64,000 nucleotides of DNA from Variovorax sp. V93 (GTDB lineage Bacteria > Pseudomonadota > Gammaproteobacteria > Burkholderiales > Burkholderiaceae_C): assembly GCF_041154485.1 (NCBI RefSeq), contig NZ_AP028669.1:1674001-1738000 (forward strand). Reading direction: 5' to 3'. A program made the translations under genes and the position numbers. Below, piece after piece: positions 18,539-27,254 of this stretch (its first letter is position 1; each line of letters opens with the position of its first letter). The notes beneath the pieces were generated by a model. The model made no database searches and had not been told where the DNA came from. It saw only the letters and a list, made by a program, of their open reading frames with translations.

Positions 18539-18748
18539 ATGAACAACTTTTTCCAGGCCATTGGCCAATTCACCCGCGGTTTCCTCCGCGACGACGATGG
18601 CGCCCAGGTCATCGAGTACGCGCTGATCATCGCTGTCGTCTCGATCGCACTGGTCGTTGCGCTGAAGGCGCTTACTGCCAACGGTGGCGGCTTCTCGACC
18701 TTCATCGCAACCGTGACCAGGTGCCTCACGGGAGGGGCTTGCCCGTAA
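18539..18748 (+). CDS. flp: Flp family type IVb pilin (copy 1)
   Basis: This 69-residue prepilin has an N-terminal leader ending at the processing site G in DDDGAQVIEYALIIAVVS, with E5-Y6 of the mature pilin present. A hydrophobic helix follows, then a C-terminus with two cysteines (TRCLTGGACP) that could form a small loop. AAAGGAAAG precedes the ATG. It has the longest leader of the three copies (21 residues). Probably the major fibre subunit, together with copy 2. Confidence 0.95.
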   Translation: MNNFFQAIGQFTRGFLRDDDGAQVIEYALIIAVVSIALVVALKALTANGGGFSTFIATVTRCLTGGACP

Positions 18749-18826
18749 GCAGCTCGAGGGCGGGGCGGGCAGGGCGTTGTCCGCTTCCCCCGCTGTCCTT
18801 TTCAACACAGAAACGAGGTAGTCACC

Positions 18827-19006
18827 ATGTTCAAGTCATTTCTGCAGGACGAGAGCGGCGCTCAAGTCATCGAGTACGCGCTGATCATCGCCGTCGTCTC
18901 GATCGCGCTGGTTGTTGCGCTGAGGGCGCTCACCGATAACGGTGGCAGCTTCTCGACCTTCATCGCTACTGTGGGCAGGTGCCTCACGGGAGGGGCCTGC
19001 CCGTAA
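18827..19006 (+). CDS. flp: Flp family type IVb pilin (copy 2)
   Basis: This 59-residue prepilin is nearly identical to copy 1 from the processing site to the end: SGAQVIEYALIIAVVS and the shared ending RCLTGGACP. The leader is shorter (MFKSFLQDES). The DNA similarity continues past the stop (TAAGCAGCTCGAG in both), showing a recent tandem duplication. ACGAGGTAG lies upstream of the ATG. At 59 residues it falls below common gene-calling cutoffs. Confidence 0.95.
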   Translation: MFKSFLQDESGAQVIEYALIIAVVSIALVVALRALTDNGGSFSTFIATVGRCLTGGACP

Positions 19007-19096
19007 GCAGCTCGAGGACTCGGCGCGGGGACGGCTTGTCCATTCCCCGCCCTCCGCCGTCCAAACGCCACCCAGCACAAAAGCGAGGTACTCATC

Positions 19097-19273
19097 ATGT
19101 TCAGTTCATTCCTGCGGGATGAAAGCGCTGCTCAGGTGGTGGAGTACGCGCTGGTCATTGCCGTGGTCTCGATCCTGCTGATCATCACGCTGCGGCCACT
19201 GGTAACGGACACCGGCCTCAGCGATCTCGTCGATCTGGTCCGCACCTGCCTCGACGGCGTGGACTGCGGCTGA
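19097..19273 (+). CDS. flp: Flp family type IVb pilin (copy 3, divergent)
   Basis: This 58-residue prepilin has the leader MFSSFLRDES, then AAQVVEYALVIAVVSILLI. The processing-site glycine is replaced by alanine, which may change or prevent cleavage by CpaA. The C-terminus keeps two cysteines (RTCLDGVDCG) but differs from copies 1 and 2. GAGGTA precedes the ATG. It may be a minor or tip pilin, or an older diverging duplicate. Confidence 0.92.
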   Translation: MFSSFLRDESAAQVVEYALVIAVVSILLIITLRPLVTDTGLSDLVDLVRTCLDGVDCG

Positions 19274-19319
19274 AGCGCAGGGCTTTTTCGAACCGCCACC
19301 ACTGCACAGGAAGCCGATC

Positions 19320-20582
19320 ATGCAAGTCCACACTCCCGGCCGCCGTCAGCGCGGCGCGATGATCATCACCGCCGCGCTGGTGCTGTTGTTCCTCCTCGGA
19401 TTCATGGGCATCGCGCTGGACTTCGGCCACCTGTTCGTTGTCAGGACAGAGCTGCAGACCGCCGTGGACAGTTGCGCACTGGGTGCAGCGCGCGAACTCG
19501 ACAAGCAGGGCACGGCGATAGATCGAGCTCGCAGCGCTGGTCAAACGGCTGGCAACGCGAACAGCGTCAACATGCAGTCGGCCACCTGGAGCGGGCAGGG
19601 CCAGCTGGTCTTTGCCGACATCACTTTTCGCGACGCTGCCTATGCCCCCACGACCGATCCCCTCGTGGCCACCTATGCACAGTGCGTGCACACCCAGCCC
19701 AACATCGTCATCTGGCTCATGAAAGCCATGGGTGCCTTCTCCGGAAATGCGGCCGACTATCCTGCGACGGGCAGCGTTGCGGCCAGCGCAGTGGCAACCC
19801 GCGCCAGCGCGCAAACGACGTGCCCCATTCCGGTCGGCATGAAACCCAAGCCGGGTGGCGTGGCGCCCAACTACGGTTTCGTCGTCGGCGAATGGGTGAA
19901 GCTGATCCAGGCGCAGAGTGGGGCTGCGGGCGGCGAAATCGGCTGGGCCAATCTCGACGGCAGCAACAGTGCCTCGGAGACCGAATCCGAAATGAACAAT
20001 CACTGCGGAACGAAGGTGGGCGACACGCTCGGCACGCCCGGCGTGCAGACCTCCATTGTCGACGTCTGGAACCAGCGCTTCGGCATCTACAAGAACACCG
20101 GCGATCCGAGCACCCAGCGGCCCGACTACACCGGCTATGCCTACACCGCGCTCAACTGGCCCGCGCAGTTCAATGCCTACGACGGCAGCCCCGGTGGCGG
20201 TAGCGCCCAGAACTTCCTGATCAAGCGGGCGGCTTATGCGTCCTGCGCCGACACCGGCACGAAAGTGAACGGCGCGAACAGCTGCGAGTCGATCACCGGG
20301 CTTTCGCTCAACAGCTTTCAGAAGCTGGCAGCGCCCGGGAACGTCGCAGGCGGCCACAAGCAATATGGGCTCGATCGTCGCATCGTCACGGCGCCGATCA
20401 TCGACGGCGCCGGGCATGTGATCGACTACGCCTGCCTGCTGATGCTGCAGCCGCTGAGCATTCCGATGACCGACACGTGGCTGGAATTCCGCGGCAATGC
20501 GGGCGATCCCCTTAGCCCGTGCACCACGAGCGGGCTCGCTGGCGGCGCGGCAGGCCCACTGGTTCCGGTCCTGGTGAGGTGA
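19320..20582 (+). CDS. tadG: TadG-family pilus assembly protein
   Basis: This 420-residue protein has a cytoplasmic basic N-terminus (RRQRGAMI), one membrane helix (residues 16-38) and a long periplasmic domain. The GAMIITAALVLLFLLG segment fits the TadE/TadG N-terminal motif and can be processed like a pseudopilin. The periplasmic part has many cysteines (about ten) that suggest disulfides. It lacks an obvious von Willebrand domain and is shorter than large TadG proteins. It overlaps the next gene start by one base. Confidence 0.85.
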   Translation: MQVHTPGRRQRGAMIITAALVLLFLLGFMGIALDFGHLFVVRTELQTAVDSCALGAARELDKQGTAIDRARSAGQTAGNANSVNMQSATWSGQGQLVFADITFRDAAYAPTTDPLVATYAQCVHTQPNIVIWLMKAMGAFSGNAADYPATGSVAASAVATRASAQTTCPIPVGMKPKPGGVAPNYGFVVGEWVKLIQAQSGAAGGEIGWANLDGSNSASETESEMNNHCGTKVGDTLGTPGVQTSIVDVWNQRFGIYKNTGDPSTQRPDYTGYAYTALNWPAQFNAYDGSPGGGSAQNFLIKRAAYASCADTGTKVNGANSCESITGLSLNSFQKLAAPGNVAGGHKQYGLDRRIVTAPIIDGAGHVIDYACLLMLQPLSIPMTDTWLEFRGNAGDPLSPCTTSGLAGGAAGPLVPVLVR

Positions 20583-21052
20583 TGCAAATGAAAAAGACAT
20601 TCAACCACAGGCAGCAGCGCGGCGCGGCACTGATCGAGCTGGCGCTCATCACGCCGCTCCTGCTCCTGCTCACATTCATCACGACCGAGTTCGGCCGCGC
20701 CATGTACGAATACAACCTGGTCGTCAAGTCGACGCGCGATGCGGTTCGCTACCTGTCGGTCCAGACGCCGGGCACGCACATCGCCGAGGCGCGCAACCTC
20801 ATGGTGTACGGCAACACCACCGGCACGGGCACGCCGCTCGCGCGTGGCCTGAGCCTCGCGAACGTACCCGTGGGCAGCTGCTGCACCTGGCAGACGGCGG
20901 GGGCGAACCCGCTCATCACGACCGTGACGGTGCGCATCAGCAGCTACACCTTCCATTCGCTCTTTCCGTCGGTGATGGGCGTCGTGTTTGCCGATGCGAA
21001 CGGCAACATCGTCTTCAGCGACGTCACCGCCACCATGAGGGCTCCATCATGA
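20582..21052 (+). CDS. tadE: TadE-like pseudopilin
   Basis: This 156-residue pseudopilin has RGAALIELALITPLLLLLTF, the TadE signature with the glutamate after the cleavage region. A periplasmic domain follows with a CC pair. The start at 20582 overlaps the tadG stop; a second ATG at 20588 is possible. It overlaps the following TadE-like gene as ATGA. Pseudopilins of this kind are cleaved by CpaA and help build the Flp fibre. Confidence 0.88.
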   Translation: MQMKKTFNHRQQRGAALIELALITPLLLLLTFITTEFGRAMYEYNLVVKSTRDAVRYLSVQTPGTHIAEARNLMVYGNTTGTGTPLARGLSLANVPVGSCCTWQTAGANPLITTVTVRISSYTFHSLFPSVMGVVFADANGNIVFSDVTATMRAPS

Positions 21053-21477
21053 AACGCCGAATGGCCGGTGCCACCACCGTGGAATTTGCTCTGGGCCTGC
21101 TCATCTTCCTCATGCTGCTGCTGGGCATCCTGGACTTCGCGCGCATGCTGTTCACGTGGAGCATGGCCAGCGAGGCCACGCGCGCCGGCGCGCGTTACGC
21201 GGTGGTATGCGACGACACGGGACAGCAGGCGCTGGTGCTCGCGCGCATGCAGGCATTGCTGCCGCAGATCACCGCAGTGAGCGTGGCCTGGACGCCGTCG
21301 GGCTGCACGGCTGCCACCTGCGAGGGCGTCACGGTCGGCATCACCGGGCTCAACTACCAATGGATCTCGCCCATCGTCGGGGCAACGGCGCCGCTGATCC
21401 CGATGCCGAGTTTTTCCACCTTCCTGCCGCGCGAAGTCATGCGGAAGGACCCCCACAGCCCAACCATCTGCTCGTAG
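21049..21477 (+). CDS. TadE-like pseudopilin (second; TadF position)
   Basis: This 142-residue protein has GATTVEFALGLLIFLMLLLGILD, a TadE-like processing site and helix with the conserved E, followed by a soluble domain with three cysteines. The start overlaps the preceding gene's stop (ATGA). In tad loci two TadE-type proteins often occur together (TadE and TadF); this one takes the TadF position. Confidence 0.88.
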   Translation: MKRRMAGATTVEFALGLLIFLMLLLGILDFARMLFTWSMASEATRAGARYAVVCDDTGQQALVLARMQALLPQITAVSVAWTPSGCTAATCEGVTVGITGLNYQWISPIVGATAPLIPMPSFSTFLPREVMRKDPHSPTICS

Positions 21478-21496
21478 AGACGAAACGGAACCCGCC

Positions 21497-22648
21497 ATGA
21501 AGATCTCCATCATCTCCCCCAATCCAGCCCACCTGCAGGACATGCGCAAGGTGCTGGAGGCCCGCTCCCACGCGGTCTCGCTGTTCGAAGGAGGCAAGAG
21601 CCGCATGCAATGGGTCGTCGAACGGTCGGCGCCCGAACTGCTGCTGGTGGACGGCATGTGCTGCGATACCCAGGAACTGGCGATGGTGGAGCAGCTCACG
21701 ATGCGCCATCCCGCAATCGCCGTGGTGCTGATGTGCGCAATGCAGACGCCCGAGTTCCTGATTCTTGCCATGCGTTCGGGCGTGCGCGAAGTGTTGCCTT
21801 CGCCGCCCGAGCCGGCGGCGCTCGAAGCGGCCGTGGAGCGCATCGCGCTCAAGATGGCCGGCACGCAGGCGCGCGAGCCGGGGCAGGTGGTCGCGTTCAT
21901 GCCCTGCAAAGGCGGCAGCGGCGCCACCTTTCTCGCGACCAACATCGGGCATCAGCTCTCCATGCGGCGCTCGGTGCTGCTGATCGACCTGAACCTGCAG
22001 TTCGGCGATGCCCTTTCCTATGTGAGCGACCTGCGGCCCACCTCCACGGTGGCCGACGTGGCCCGCGACATCGGCCGGCTCGATGCCTCGCTGCTCGCTG
22101 CCAGCGTGGTGAAGGTGGCGCCGGGATTCAGCATTCTTGCCGCGCCGGAGGATCTCACGCGCGCCTTGGAGGTCAAGGCCGAGCACGTCGATGCGATCCT
22201 GCAAGTGGCTGCGGCCCAGTACGACTTCGTGCTGTTCGACCTGGGCCTGCGCATCGATCCGCTCACCATCCGCGTGCTGGACCGCGCGGACCGCATTTTC
22301 CCGGTGCTCCAGCCGAGCCTGCCGCACATCCGCAACGTGACGCGCCTCATGCAGATGTTCAAGTCGCTGGGCTATCCGGCCGGCAAGGTCGAACTGCTGG
22401 TCAACCGCAGCGCCGGCGGCGGGGAGATCGGGTTGTCCGACATGCGCCGCTCGCTGGGCGGGGCCACGCTGGTCAGCGTGCCCGACGGCGGCAAGGATGT
22501 GGACGCCTCGATCAACCGCGGCGTGCCCCTGGCGGAGATGTCGCGGGGCAGCGCGCTCTGCAAGCGGCTCGAGGAGATCTCCCACACGCTCAGTCCACGC
22601 CCGAAGGAAGCACCGGGCTTCATTGGCCGGCTCTTCCGCCGCGCCTGA
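21497..22648 (+). CDS. cpaE: Pilus assembly ATPase CpaE/TadZ
   Basis: This 383-residue protein combines an atypical receiver-like domain (about 1-125) with a ParA/MinD-type ATPase. The deviant Walker A KGGSGAT starts at K138, after residues reading VVAFMPC. TadZ localises the Tad machine, usually to a cell pole, and recruits TadA. The receiver part keeps a LLLVDG segment but not the full phosphorylation pocket. It is 19 bases after the pseudopilin gene. Confidence 0.93.
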   Translation: MKISIISPNPAHLQDMRKVLEARSHAVSLFEGGKSRMQWVVERSAPELLLVDGMCCDTQELAMVEQLTMRHPAIAVVLMCAMQTPEFLILAMRSGVREVLPSPPEPAALEAAVERIALKMAGTQAREPGQVVAFMPCKGGSGATFLATNIGHQLSMRRSVLLIDLNLQFGDALSYVSDLRPTSTVADVARDIGRLDASLLAASVVKVAPGFSILAAPEDLTRALEVKAEHVDAILQVAAAQYDFVLFDLGLRIDPLTIRVLDRADRIFPVLQPSLPHIRNVTRLMQMFKSLGYPAGKVELLVNRSAGGGEIGLSDMRRSLGGATLVSVPDGGKDVDASINRGVPLAEMSRGSALCKRLEEISHTLSPRPKEAPGFIGRLFRRA

Positions 22649-22702
22649 TGCCCGCGTTGCACTCTTACGAATCTTCTTCTTCCAACAGCAAGGCAGGTCC
22701 AC

Positions 22703-24076
22703 ATGTCATTCAGAGAACAGCTCAATGCGATCGAAGCCGAGCCGGTCGCGCGCTCGCCGGCGCTGCCCCTGGCCGATGCGCCGCTTTCATCCTTCGCTTC
22801 GGACACCTACAAGCTCCTGAAGGAGCGGATGCACCTGAAACTGCTGGACCGCTTCGACCTGGCGGTGCTCGAAACCCTGAAGCCCGAGGTGCTGCGCCAC
22901 GAGATCTCCACGATGGTCACGCGGCTGCTGCAGGAAGAGCCCGAGGCGCTGAACGACATCGAGCGGCGCACGCTGATCCGCGACATCCAGCACGAAATGC
23001 TCGGCTTCGGGCCGATCGAGCTGCTCATGGCGGACCCGACGGTGTCCGACATCCTGGTCAACTCGCATGACCAGATCTATGTGGAGCGCAAGGGCCGCCT
23101 GGAGTTGACGGATGTCAGTTTCACCGACGAGAAGCACCTGCTGCGCATCATCGACAAGATCGTCTCGCTGGTGGGGCGGCGCATCGACGAATCGAGCCCC
23201 ATGGTCGATGCCCGCCTGCCGGACGGGTCGCGCGTCAATGCGGTGATCGCGCCGGTGGCGCTGGATGGCCCGATGATGTCGATTCGCCGCTTCGCGAAGA
23301 TCCCGCTGAGGATGGAAAACCTGGTGAATGACCTGAAGACGCTGACGCCCCAGATGGCGCTGATGCTCGAAGGCCTGGCCGGCGCAAAGATCAACATGCT
23401 CATCTCCGGCGGCACCGGCGCCGGCAAGACGACGCTGCTGAACATTCTCTCCGGCTTCATTCCCGCCACCGAACGCATCATCACCATCGAGGATGCGGCC
23501 GAGCTCCAGCTCCAGCAGCCGCACGTCGCGCGGATGGAAACCCGGCCGATGAACATCGAGGGCAAGGGCGAGATCACGCAGCGCGCGCTGGTGCGCAACG
23601 CGCTGCGCATGCGGCCCGACCGCATCGTGATCGGCGAGGTGCGTGGCGCCGAGGCGGTCGACATGCTGCAGGCGATGAACACCGGCCATGAAGGCTCGCT
23701 GACGACCATCCACGCCAACACCCCGCGCGACGCGCTGGCGCGGCTGGAGAACATGATCAGCATGGCCAACCTGAACCTTCCGCATCACTCCGTGCGCCAG
23801 CAGATCGCGTCGGCCATCACCGTCGTGATCCAGGTCCTGCGCCTGGTCGACGGCCGGCGCAAGGTCACCAGCATCCAGGAGATCACCGGCATGGAAGGCG
23901 AGGTGGTCACGATGCAGGAGATCTTCGCGTTCCGCCAGACCGGCATGGGCCCCGACGGCCTGGTGCGCGGGTATTTCCAGGCCACGGGCGTGCGGCCGAA
24001 ATTCGTCGAGCGCCTGCACTCTTTCGGCGTTGTGCTGCCCGACGCCATGTTCGATCCCGACAAGCACTACGAATAG
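22703..24076 (+). CDS. cpaF: Secretion ATPase CpaF/TadA
   Basis: This 457-residue hexameric traffic ATPase powers Flp pilus assembly. The Walker [10 protein letters not shown] is at residues 236-244 (K242). The Asp box [10 protein letters not shown], Walker [13 protein letters not shown] and His box [13 protein letters not shown] follow. The N-terminal domain contains [20 protein letters not shown]. Fits the family in length. It starts 54 bases after cpaE and ends 9 bases before tadB. Confidence 0.96.
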   Translation: MSFREQLNAIEAEPVARSPALPLADAPLSSFASDTYKLLKERMHLKLLDRFDLAVLETLKPEVLRHEISTMVTRLLQEEPEALNDIERRTLIRDIQHEMLGFGPIELLMADPTVSDILVNSHDQIYVERKGRLELTDVSFTDEKHLLRIIDKIVSLVGRRIDESSPMVDARLPDGSRVNAVIAPVALDGPMMSIRRFAKIPLRMENLVNDLKTLTPQMALMLEGLAGAKINMLISGGTGAGKTTLLNILSGFIPATERIITIEDAAELQLQQPHVARMETRPMNIEGKGEITQRALVRNALRMRPDRIVIGEVRGAEAVDMLQAMNTGHEGSLTTIHANTPRDALARLENMISMANLNLPHHSVRQQIASAITVVIQVLRLVDGRRKVTSIQEITGMEGEVVTMQEIFAFRQTGMGPDGLVRGYFQATGVRPKFVERLHSFGVVLPDAMFDPDKHYE

Positions 24077-24085
24077 GAGGCCATC

Positions 24086-25078
24086 ATGCTCGACAACCTG
24101 GTTGGCGACACGCTCATCACACTGTCCGTGCTGGTCTTCGTGACAGTGCTGATGGTGATCGAGGGGCTGTACATGCTGTGGCGTTCTTACAGGGGCCCCG
24201 AGGCGCAGAAGATCGGCAAGCGCCTGCAGGCGCTGTCGGCCGCCACCGACCGCATCGCGCAGGCACGGCTCGTGAAGGACCGCGTGCTCAGCGATGCGCC
24301 GTGGCTGCAGCGCGTTCTGCTGAAGCTTCCGCGAGCCCACGGCCTGGATCGCTTCATTCTTCAGGCCGGGCTGGAGTGGACGGTGTCCCACGTGCTGCTC
24401 GCCTGCGCGCTGTCCGGCATGCTTGTTTTCTTCGCGATGGTGTCGCTTGCGAACCAGCCCGCGTGGATTGCCATGCTCGCGGGCGCCGCTGGCGCGGCGG
24501 TGCCATTGCTCTACCTGAATTACCGGCGCAGCCGCCGCCTGGCCCATCTCGAAAGGCAACTGCCGGACGCGCTGGACCTGGTGACACGCGCACTGCGCGC
24601 AGGCCATTCGTTCGCCAGCAGCGTGCAGATGATCGGCGACGAGATGTCCGAGCCCATTGCGGGCGAGTTCCGCATGGTGGCTGACGAGGTCGGCTTCGGG
24701 GTCTCGCTGCAGCAGGCGCTCACGAACATGAGCGAACGCGTGCCGCTCACCGACCTGCGCTACTTCGTGGTGTCGGTGCTGATCCAGCGCGACTCCGGCG
24801 GCAACCTGACCGAGGTGCTCGGCAACTTGAGCCGGCTCATCCGCGACCGGCTCAAGCTGCTGGCGCGGGTAAGGGTGCTGTCGGCGGAAGGGCGCCTGTC
24901 GGCCTGGATCCTCGGCCTGATGCCCTTTGCGCTGGTGGCGCTCATGAACGCCTTCAATCCAGAGTTCATGTCGCCGCTGTGGACCGATCCGATCGGCATC
25001 ACGGCCATCAAGTACATGCTGGGCCTGATGGTGGTCGGCGTGCTGATCCTGCGCAAGATCGTGAAGATTCGTGTCTGA
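24086..25078 (+). CDS. tadB: Inner-membrane platform protein TadB
   Basis: This 330-residue membrane protein has a C-terminal T2SSF domain (about residues 155-290: LERQLPDALDLVTRALRAGHS). Three to four membrane helices lie at the N-terminus, the middle and the end. With TadC it forms the inner-membrane base that couples TadA to the pilus. GGAGG precedes the ATG. It is followed by tadC after 12 bases. Confidence 0.93.
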   Translation: MLDNLVGDTLITLSVLVFVTVLMVIEGLYMLWRSYRGPEAQKIGKRLQALSAATDRIAQARLVKDRVLSDAPWLQRVLLKLPRAHGLDRFILQAGLEWTVSHVLLACALSGMLVFFAMVSLANQPAWIAMLAGAAGAAVPLLYLNYRRSRRLAHLERQLPDALDLVTRALRAGHSFASSVQMIGDEMSEPIAGEFRMVADEVGFGVSLQQALTNMSERVPLTDLRYFVVSVLIQRDSGGNLTEVLGNLSRLIRDRLKLLARVRVLSAEGRLSAWILGLMPFALVALMNAFNPEFMSPLWTDPIGITAIKYMLGLMVVGVLILRKIVKIRV

Positions 25079-25090
25079 AGGAGAAATGCC

Positions 25091-25999
25091 ATGCTGTTTC
25101 CCATCCTCGTGTTCGTTACCGTGTCCCTCGCCATTGGCGGATTCGCGGTCTGGATGCTGCCCACGCGCACCGAGCAGCGCCTGCGGGCGGTGGCGCCTTC
25201 ATCGGGCAAGTCGGCCTGGACCGAAACCGCCGTCAAGGTCGTTGGCCCCTTCGCCCAGCTGTCCTCGCCCACGGGCGAAGGCGAGACCTCGCCGCTGCGC
25301 CTGCGGTTCCTGAACGCGGGCATCCGCCACCCGGATGCGAGCCTGTTCTACTTCGGCCTGAAGACGCTGCTGCCCCTCGGCCTTGCCGGCCTGGTCTTTG
25401 TGACCATACGCGCGGCAGGGGCCGGCGAGGGGCTCACGACCCTGCTCTGGCTGGCGGTGGCTGCGTTGTTCGGCTGCTACCTGCCCAACATCGTGCTGCG
25501 CGTGATGATCAAGGGGCGCCAACGCGAGATCTTCGAGAATTTTCCCGATGCCGCCGACCTGATGCTGGTGTGCGTCGAGGCGGGCCTCGGGCTCGATGCC
25601 GCCCTGGTCAAGGTGACCGAGGAAATCCGCGTCAAGAGCACGGCCCTGGCGCAGGAACTGCATTGGACCAACCTCGAGATGCGCGCGGGCGGCACACGCG
25701 AGAAGTCGCTGCACAACCTTGCGCTGCGCACCGGCGTGGAGGAAATCGGGACCTTCGCCACCATGCTGGCCCAGGCCGACCGGTTTGGCACCAGCATCGG
25801 CGAATCGCTGCGCGTGTTTTCGGACGACCTGCGCCACAAGCGCCAGGTTCGCGCGGAAGAGCTTGCCGCCAAGGTGCCGACCAAGATGCTGCTGCCGCTG
25901 GTGCTGTGCATCTTTCCGTGCATCTCGATGGTCATCCTCACGCCGGCGGCCATCCGCATGGTCCGCATCATCGGGCCGATGCTCGGCGGCGGGCAGTGA
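25091..25999 (+). CDS. tadC: Inner-membrane platform protein TadC
   Basis: This 302-residue membrane protein has a T2SSF domain (about 150-275: DAADLMLVCVEAGLGLDAAL) and terminal membrane helices. It pairs with TadB. It completes the tad operon. Its 3' half has been duplicated in tandem with part of the following regulator gene (see 26016-26516), but this copy is full length. Confidence 0.93.
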   Translation: MLFPILVFVTVSLAIGGFAVWMLPTRTEQRLRAVAPSSGKSAWTETAVKVVGPFAQLSSPTGEGETSPLRLRFLNAGIRHPDASLFYFGLKTLLPLGLAGLVFVTIRAAGAGEGLTTLLWLAVAALFGCYLPNIVLRVMIKGRQREIFENFPDAADLMLVCVEAGLGLDAALVKVTEEIRVKSTALAQELHWTNLEMRAGGTREKSLHNLALRTGVEEIGTFATMLAQADRFGTSIGESLRVFSDDLRHKRQVRAEELAAKVPTKMLLPLVLCIFPCISMVILTPAAIRMVRIIGPMLGGGQ

Positions 26000-26015
26000 G
26001 CCCGGGTGCCCGCGC

Positions 26016-26113
26016 TCAGTTGAGCGCGGCGTCGAGCTGGTGCTTGATGGCGTAGATATACAACTCGAGCCGGTTCGCCACGTCGAGCTTCTGGTAGACC
26101 GACGTGAGGTGAT
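26016..26113 (-). pseudogene. Truncated copy of the 3' end of the LuxR-type response regulator gene
   Basis: The minus strand here encodes LTSVYQKLDVANRLELYIYA and ends DAALN then stop. It matches the last 31 residues of the intact regulator at 26547-27236, which end DAAPH, with scattered base changes. No start or receiver domain is present. It is the left-hand half of a tandem duplication whose junction with a tadC fragment lies at about 26110. Confidence 0.88.
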
Positions 26114-26516
26114 GCTCGATGCCGCCTTGGTCAAGGTCACCGAAGAGATCCGCGTCAAGAGCGAGGCCCTGGCGCTGGAGCTGCACTGGACCAATCTGGA
26201 GATGCGCGCAGGCGGCACGCGCGAGAAGTCGCTGCGCAACCTTGCGCTGCGCACCGGCGTGGAGGAGATCGGGACCTTCGCGACCATGCTGACCCAGGCC
26301 GACGGCACCAGCATCGGCGAATCGCTGCGCGTTTTTTCTGAGGACTTGCGTCACAAGCGCCAGGTTCGCGCGGAAGAACTGGCCGCCAAGGTGCCGACCA
26401 AGATGCTGCTGCCGCTGGTGCTGTGCATCTTTCCATGCATCTCGATGGTCATCCTGACGCCGGCGGCCATCCGCGTGATCCGCATCATCGCGCCGATGCT
26501 CAGCGGCGGGCTGTGA
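26112..26516 (+). pseudogene. Partial second copy of tadC (C-terminal half)
   Basis: This reproduces roughly the last 135 codons of tadC with about 90 percent identity: DAALVKVTEEIRVKS, LHWTNLEMRAGGTREKS and the final membrane helix, ending MLSGGL. Two codons are missing where tadC has DRFGTS (here DGTS). The frame is open from an ATG at 26112, so a 134-residue fragment could be made, but it lacks the first half of the protein. It is most likely a duplication remnant. The surrounding order, tadC end then regulator end, is repeated. Confidence 0.85.
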
Positions 26517-26546
26517 GCCCTGGAGCGCCGCCCGCATTCGATGCAT

Positions 26547-27236
26547 TCAATGGGGCGCGGCGTCGAGCTGGTGCTTGATGGCGTAGATGTACAGCTCCAG
26601 CCGGTTCGCCACGTCGAGCTTCTGGTAGATCGACGTGAGGTGGTTGCGGAAGGTGTGCTCGGTCACGAACAGCCGCGAGGCGAGCGTCTTGTTCGCGGCG
26701 CCGCTGCCTTCCACCACGGCGCGGATGATCTGCCGCTCCTTCTGCGTGAGGCTCGCGATCCTGGCCGCTTCGGGGTCGGCCTTCACCGGCTTCTTCGGTG
26801 CGGTCAGTTCGGAGAACACGCGGCCCATGGCCTGCGCGTCGATGCACAGCTCGCCGTTGTGCACGCGCGCGATCGCATCGAGCACCTCTTCGGCCGAAGC
26901 GTCCTTGCACAGCACGCCCCTGGCGCCGCGCAGCACGGCAAGGTCCAGCGTCTGCTGCTTGCGCTCGGCCGTGAGGATGAGCGCGCGCGAGACGTCGTTC
27001 GACAGCAGCTTGGGAAGGATGTCGAGGGAGCATCGGCCCCCCAGGTCCAGATCGAGCAGGATGACGTCGGGCACCACGTGCTCGGTCTGTTCCAGCGCCT
27101 GCTCGAAGCAGTTGGCGGTGGCGACAACCTTCATGCGCGGCTGCTCGCCGTCGATCAGCTTCGACAGGCCCCACAGCATGGTCTGGTGGTCGTCCACGAG
27201 CATGACGCCGATGGGGTGCGTTGTTGTGGCTTGCAT
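26547..27236 (-). CDS. NarL/LuxR-family response regulator
   Basis: This 229-residue regulator has a receiver domain (about residues 8-125; acidic pocket DD15-16, phosphoacceptor D62 in LLDLDL, K in LCKDAS) and a C-terminal LuxR helix-turn-helix (LTQKERQIIRAVVEGSGAAN and TFRNHLTSIYQKL). It lies 18 bases downstream of the histidine kinase gene on the same strand, so the pair forms one two-component system. It converges on the tad operon and may control it; this is inferred from position only. Its 3' end was duplicated. Confidence 0.93.
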   Translation of the reverse strand: MQATTTHPIGVMLVDDHQTMLWGLSKLIDGEQPRMKVVATANCFEQALEQTEHVVPDVILLDLDLGGRCSLDILPKLLSNDVSRALILTAERKQQTLDLAVLRGARGVLCKDASAEEVLDAIARVHNGELCIDAQAMGRVFSELTAPKKPVKADPEAARIASLTQKERQIIRAVVEGSGAANKTLASRLFVTEHTFRNHLTSIYQKLDVANRLELYIYAIKHQLDAAPH

Positions 27237-27254
27237 GTTGACACCTTCGCCTTC

